Positions 60,301 through 64,000 of a stretch of DNA of 64,000 nt are shown here, piece after piece. Source of the stretch: Steinernema hermaphroditum (Eukaryota > Nematoda > Chromadorea > Rhabditida > Steinernematidae); assembly GCA_030435675.1 (NCBI GenBank), contig CM059624.1:9820769-9884768 (forward strand), written 5' to 3'. The notes below the pieces were generated by a model. It was not told the DNA's origin, searched no databases, and was given only the letters and a program-made list of their open reading frames with translations. Numbering within the stretch: position 1 is the stretch's first letter; each line of letters begins with the position of its first letter. A program made the position numbers and the translations under genes.

Positions 60301-61977
60301 TGGGTTCAAAACAGACTGGTACACGGAGGGAGTGGATGGCCTGGCTGCGGTCCAGGAGTATTTCGGCATCATTCAAGACGCTTTCGACAGCAACATGGGA
60401 GTTGGTGTTCTGAGAAACTCTGCGGGCGGCCTCGACTACACAGAAGAGCTGAAAACGTTGAATGTTTGCGATTCAGAGCGGGCACCTTTCCTCGCATTCG
60501 GTGGCGCTCCTCCCCCGTCTCAGAAGATCAATCAGTAAGGAATGTGGGAGACTTCTTTCGTTAAAGATGGAACCATTTAGTAATAACAACAATGCAGCGA
60601 ATGGCGACAACGCTTCCAGCGATCTGCAGCAGAAGCTCAGTGTGCCCTCTGGAGACGTCGACGTTGAGAAGGGAAGCAGCCTGGAGAGTGAGGCGAGAAA
60701 CTCATGTACGAAGCGCTGCTCTGTGAAAGTGCTTATTTGAGTTTTTAGCGTTCACTTCTTTCGCCGATCTGTTCCCATTCGAACTATTCGACGACGAAGA
60801 TGACTTGGTCGAAGACGAACTCGAGGAGGCCGACGAGAAGGTTCCTTTATGATCGCCGAACAAGCTTACTCATTCCACATTCTTTAGGATCAGTTGGACG
60901 GAGAGCTTGACGTCGAAGCAGGAAGGATGACGGGCGGAAGAGATTTGCCGCGGAGTCCTGTGAAGGAGCATCACTCTCTGCTGAGAAGACGAAGGTGAGT
61001 AAATTGGATTACGCTTGGTGTAATGTACCATACCTCTTTTTAATCGATCTAATACCTTGATTTTTTTCATAGGAGAAGAAAACGGGTAGTAACTGCCGAG
61101 AGCGACAGGTATAATACTTTGCAATATTTGATATGCATGACTTGAGTGACTAAAGTTTTGTGTTTGGCGTTGAGCATGCTTGTTGTATCGTATTCACTGA
61201 TGTTTTCTTGTGGCACTTTTGCATGCTTTTTACAGTACTTCTAATTCTCCCCACTTTCAGCACGAGAAGGCACACGGCCGCACAGAAAGAGCTGCTCGCG
61301 ACGATCAGCAGATTCCAGCGGAAGATCAAGAAGGGCCGGATCGATGTGTGGTGGCTCTACGACGATGGCGGACTTACACTCTTGATCCCTCACTTACTGA
61401 CCATTCCCAAATCATATCTAGAAGTACGGTAGTCGTATCTCGTGTGCAAGTACATCGTAACTGTTCCAGAATGCCGAAATGCGGGTCTTCACCATCTCGA
61501 CGTCGACGAAAACGATGGAACAGGAGCAGCGGAGCATGGCCGCGCTCCTCTCCAAGTTCAGAATAGATTTTGCGAACGTCTCCGTTATCCCCGATATCGG
61601 TCGTCTTCCCAACGAGGCGACGTTCCGCGAGTTCGAGAATCTGATCGCGCCGTTCCGCTGTGGCAGCGAGGAACAGGAGGCCGAGGGCATGATCACGGAC
61701 GCGGAGATACAGGCCCAGAAGGACAAGACCCGGCGGCAGTTGAGGACAGCCGAACTCCTCCAACAGCACTCCACAGAAGCGGACCTCGTCGTCCTGTAAG
61801 TACAGATCCTGTGAGCTCTTCCAAGAAATGGAGTGTTGTAGGACGCTGCCGGTTCCTCGGAAAGGAATGGTCTCCAGTACGTTGTACCTGGCGTGGCTCG
61901 AGATGATGACGCGGAATCTACCGCCGACATTGATGATCCGAGGAAACCAGTCGTCCGTGCTGACCTTCTACTCATAG
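57395..61977 (+). CDS. nkcc-1: Na-K-2Cl cotransporter (SLC12A1/2 type)
   Basis: An electroneutral plasma-membrane cotransporter that imports Na, K and Cl. Eighteen exons give 1,203 residues (human NKCC1 1,212): 57395-57592, 57640-57830, 57881-58221, 58270-58382, 58427-58775, 58818-58954, 59002-59235, 59281-59614, 59658-59813, 59860-60071, 60116-60463, 60567-60705, 60749-60840, 60888-60994, 61073-61108, 61261-61423, 61470-61795, 61842-61977. The N-terminus has two SPAK/OSR1 docking motifs, RFQV (9-12) and RFHV (64-67), the second completed across intron 1. TM1 begins at [13 protein letters not shown]. The extracellular loop between TM7 and TM8 has [12 protein letters not shown]. The C-terminal domain has [20 protein letters not shown] and ends [10 protein letters not shown], the family ending. 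The junction 60463/60567 is the least certain, as it needs a 103-nt intron with acceptor GTTAAAG. Confidence 0.93.
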
Positions 61978-62341
61978 AAGCATAATAGTTGTCCCCACCT
62001 GATTCAAAAAGCGTTTCTGGCACATCCGGGTAAATGTCCGATCATATTTATGCATAGATTGACTATGTCGATTGTATTTTACTGCAATACTTTAGATTTT
62101 ATGTTGGTTATATAAAGTCTTCTACGGTGGCCGTCGAAGGTGCGAAGTGTACCTTGCCCCGAATGATTAATTTCAGCCCTACGTCATATCACATGTCGAC
62201 GGGAATTCGATATTACGAGCGTTTCGACGCAGTTTTATGGGGAGAACAACATTTGTACACAATATACCGCCTAGATACAATTTACACCTTAAATATTTGC
62301 TGGGAAACTTTACAGGGCACCGACTCACGGCCGGCTTCTGG

Positions 62342-63167
62342 TCATCCGTTGAAGCCTTCGGTCAGATACTGTAGACAGAACTGGAAAAACTTCTTGAAAA
62401 GTTGTTCCGCCTTGTCGTTGAAACGGTCCTGCAGCACCTCGGACACCATGTACAGGAAGGGCTGCTCGAGGGCCTGGAAGTTCGTCGACTCCATTCCGGA
62501 CACCTGAAGGTTACGGTAGACGAGACGTGGGCTAAAGTATCGGTACCTTCACTCTGTGGAGTTTTCCGACGGAGTTGAGTCGTTTGCAGGCTTCGGTGGC
62601 GTCGGCGGGGTTCGCCTCGACGGAGGAGATGACGTCGTCGAAGACCTGGACGTACTGTTTGGCGACGTTCTCGACGTTGATGTCGCCGGAGCCGATCATC
62701 TTCGGGTCGACGCCCTTCAGCTTCGGGTAGAGCGCCACGTTGTCGGGGTTCTCCTGCAGGTACCTGAAGTGGAGTGCGTTAGGCGGTGTGGGAGGTGGTG
62801 TTTGGTCCCCGGGGGCCGTGTGGACATAAAGTGGTTAGGAGCTTAACGTCCCACAGGTGACAAACACTCGTGGATTATGCGGTGGCTTGTAAAGCTGGCG
62901 CCCTTTGGCGGCAGAAGAAAGTAAACAAAGCGCTTTCCGAGAGCCCCTGACCTACTTGACCATGAGCATGGAGGCGAGTTTGCCCTCGTCCGTCCGTTTC
63001 ACGCTCTTCCAGAAGTTCTTCATCGTGTACAGCTCACGGTAGTTGGCGAAAGGGAGACGGCGGTCGACGGCCGGCGGAGCGCCTCCGGCGTCGGCCGCCG
63101 CGTCGGGACCCTTTGCCGGAGCGACGCTCGACTTGCCGCTAGCTTGCGTGCTTCCCCCGGAGCCCAT
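62342..63167 (-). CDS. Divergent nematode globin with N-myristoylation signal
   Basis: Minus-strand exons 63167-62956, 62763-62547 and 62503-62342 give 196 residues. The protein opens MGSGGSTQ, which fits the MGxxxS/T myristoylation pattern, followed by a 35-residue Ser/Ala/Pro-rich extension. The globin fold runs from about residue 40 (NYRELYTMKNFWKSV) to the end. His140 in VGKLHRVK is the expected proximal (F8) haem ligand. Counting back, the distal E7 position is Gln107 and the CD1 position, normally Phe, is Leu86 (LYPKLKG). Gln at E7 is common in nematode globins, whereas loss of CD1 Phe is unusual. The protein is probably attached to membranes and may act in redox or oxygen signalling rather than storage. 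It is convergent with nkcc-1. Confidence 0.9.
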
Positions 63168-64000
63168 CGGCGGAGATCCCCATGCAGAAGCGGCGGAAGA
63201 CGGTGGCGGAACGATCCGAGGACGAAGCAGCGACGGCGGCGAGGGGATCGGACGGCGACTGACGGAGTCCTCGACGTGGCCCCGCCCTCGGGTGCGCAGT
63301 GCGCGAAGCGCCGATGCAGGCGGCGACGGCGCTGGATCGCCCGTGGGATTCGATCACGGGATCCGCACCTGCCCGCAGAGGACGTGGGAATCGCCCTTCC
63401 CCAGAAGTGCACCCCGGTGCAGGCCGAGCTTTCCCAACGAGTGGACTGTGTCAGCGATTAGGCAATGTCTCTAAGCTCTAGAGATATTTCCCAGAGACAA
63501 GGTGCTAAGCGGCGACTCCCAGAAGCACGGAGAAGTACAAATAGCGGATTGTAGCCCGAAGCTGACTTAGATCACCAAAGTCCACGAGAGTGCCCGGTTC
63601 TCACGTGTTCCTCGGCCCGTTTCCCTCCGCTACGTCACAGAAGAACGCCGACTGACGACAGTTCCCTCTGCTGCTAGTCAAATTCCATGGAATTAGGTCG
63701 AAGAGGGTAAATATAGCGCTTTGACATCATAAGGGCGTTCTGGACTGCACAGAGCTGGCATTAGGCGCACTTGGTGATTGTGGGTTCCGAAGGGCACCGG
63801 AAGTCGATCCGTCTCTTCTTGTTACTCGGAGTTAAACGTCTAGATGCATGCTTAATTCCATTAGCGAGAGACATTCGCCTTTTCTGTCGTGGTTTGCGTG
63901 GGGCTGACGTGTACCAATCAGCCACGGACATTAGCTCTCAAAAGAGAAACGCTTCGGTAACCTCATTCTCTTCAGCGAAAGACTCCCATGTTAACGAGTA
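63168..64000. other. Upstream region of the globin gene
   Basis: The first 280 bases are GC-rich and open in several frames, which explains the overlapping ORFs on both strands; none resembles a protein. The remainder to the end of the window shows no exon, tRNA or repeat that I can identify. The globin promoter is expected here. Confidence 0.4.

Noticed and set aside
60464..60539. Readthrough of nkcc-1 exon 11 to the TAA near 60536
   Set aside because: It would end the transporter before its C-terminal domain, which continues in downstream exons with exact phase and family motifs; it may represent intron retention.

Overview
This window looks like nuclear DNA of a nematode, most likely a chromadorean. 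Most introns are 41-50 nt with GT...TTTCAG or TTTTAG ends. Many start codons lie 0-5 nt after a strong 3' splice acceptor, as expected for spliced-leader trans-splicing. The protein families are typically nematode: an SLC12 transporter of the nkcc-1 type, rpm-1, sut-2, ndc-1 (npp-22), a divergent globin, nematode secreted Cys-rich families and F-box-like families. No species can be named from the sequence.

Layout. 2.3-5.7 kb: three tandem secreted Thr/Cys-rich genes, the last two nearly identical and sharing a promoter block. 5.9-6.6 kb (-): secreted Lys/Cys-rich protein. 6.6-12.9 kb: no supportable gene. 12.9-15.5 kb: GBA2-type non-lysosomal glucosylceramidase. 16.5-17.3 kb: single-exon F-box-like gene whose 3' end lies in a large imperfect inverted repeat (17.26-18.0 kb). 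19.0-20.4 kb: serpin with an N-myristoylation-type start. 20.8-22.4 kb (-): protein with FBA, F-box and FBA domains. 22.4-32.5 kb: gene-poor, with one small candidate gene at 26.5-26.7 kb (-). 32.5-33.6 kb: small secreted protein whose exons assemble into a neurotrophin (NGF-family) cystine knot, the most unusual item here. 34.8-37.0 kb: NDC1 nucleoporin. 38.8-41.2 kb: sut-2/ZC3H14, with two related 106-nt intronic RNA candidates. 41.4-54.6 kb: a complete 32-exon rpm-1/MYCBP2 (PHR) E3 ligase, close enough to sut-2 to share an operon. 57.4-62.0 kb: 18-exon Na-K-2Cl cotransporter. 62.3-63.2 kb (-): myristoylated-type globin.

Several genes concern neurons or membrane transport (neurotrophin-like ligand, rpm-1 synapse regulator, sut-2 poly(A) RNA-binding protein, chloride cotransporter, globin), but nothing in the sequence shows that they act together apart from the possible sut-2/rpm-1 operon. 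A palindromic word, TACNGTA (mostly TACCGTA/TACGGTA), is strongly over-represented in introns, intergenic DNA and some exons.

Exon boundaries were read by hand. For each multi-exon gene below the exon lengths and phases close to one open frame, but no transcript or homology search was available.
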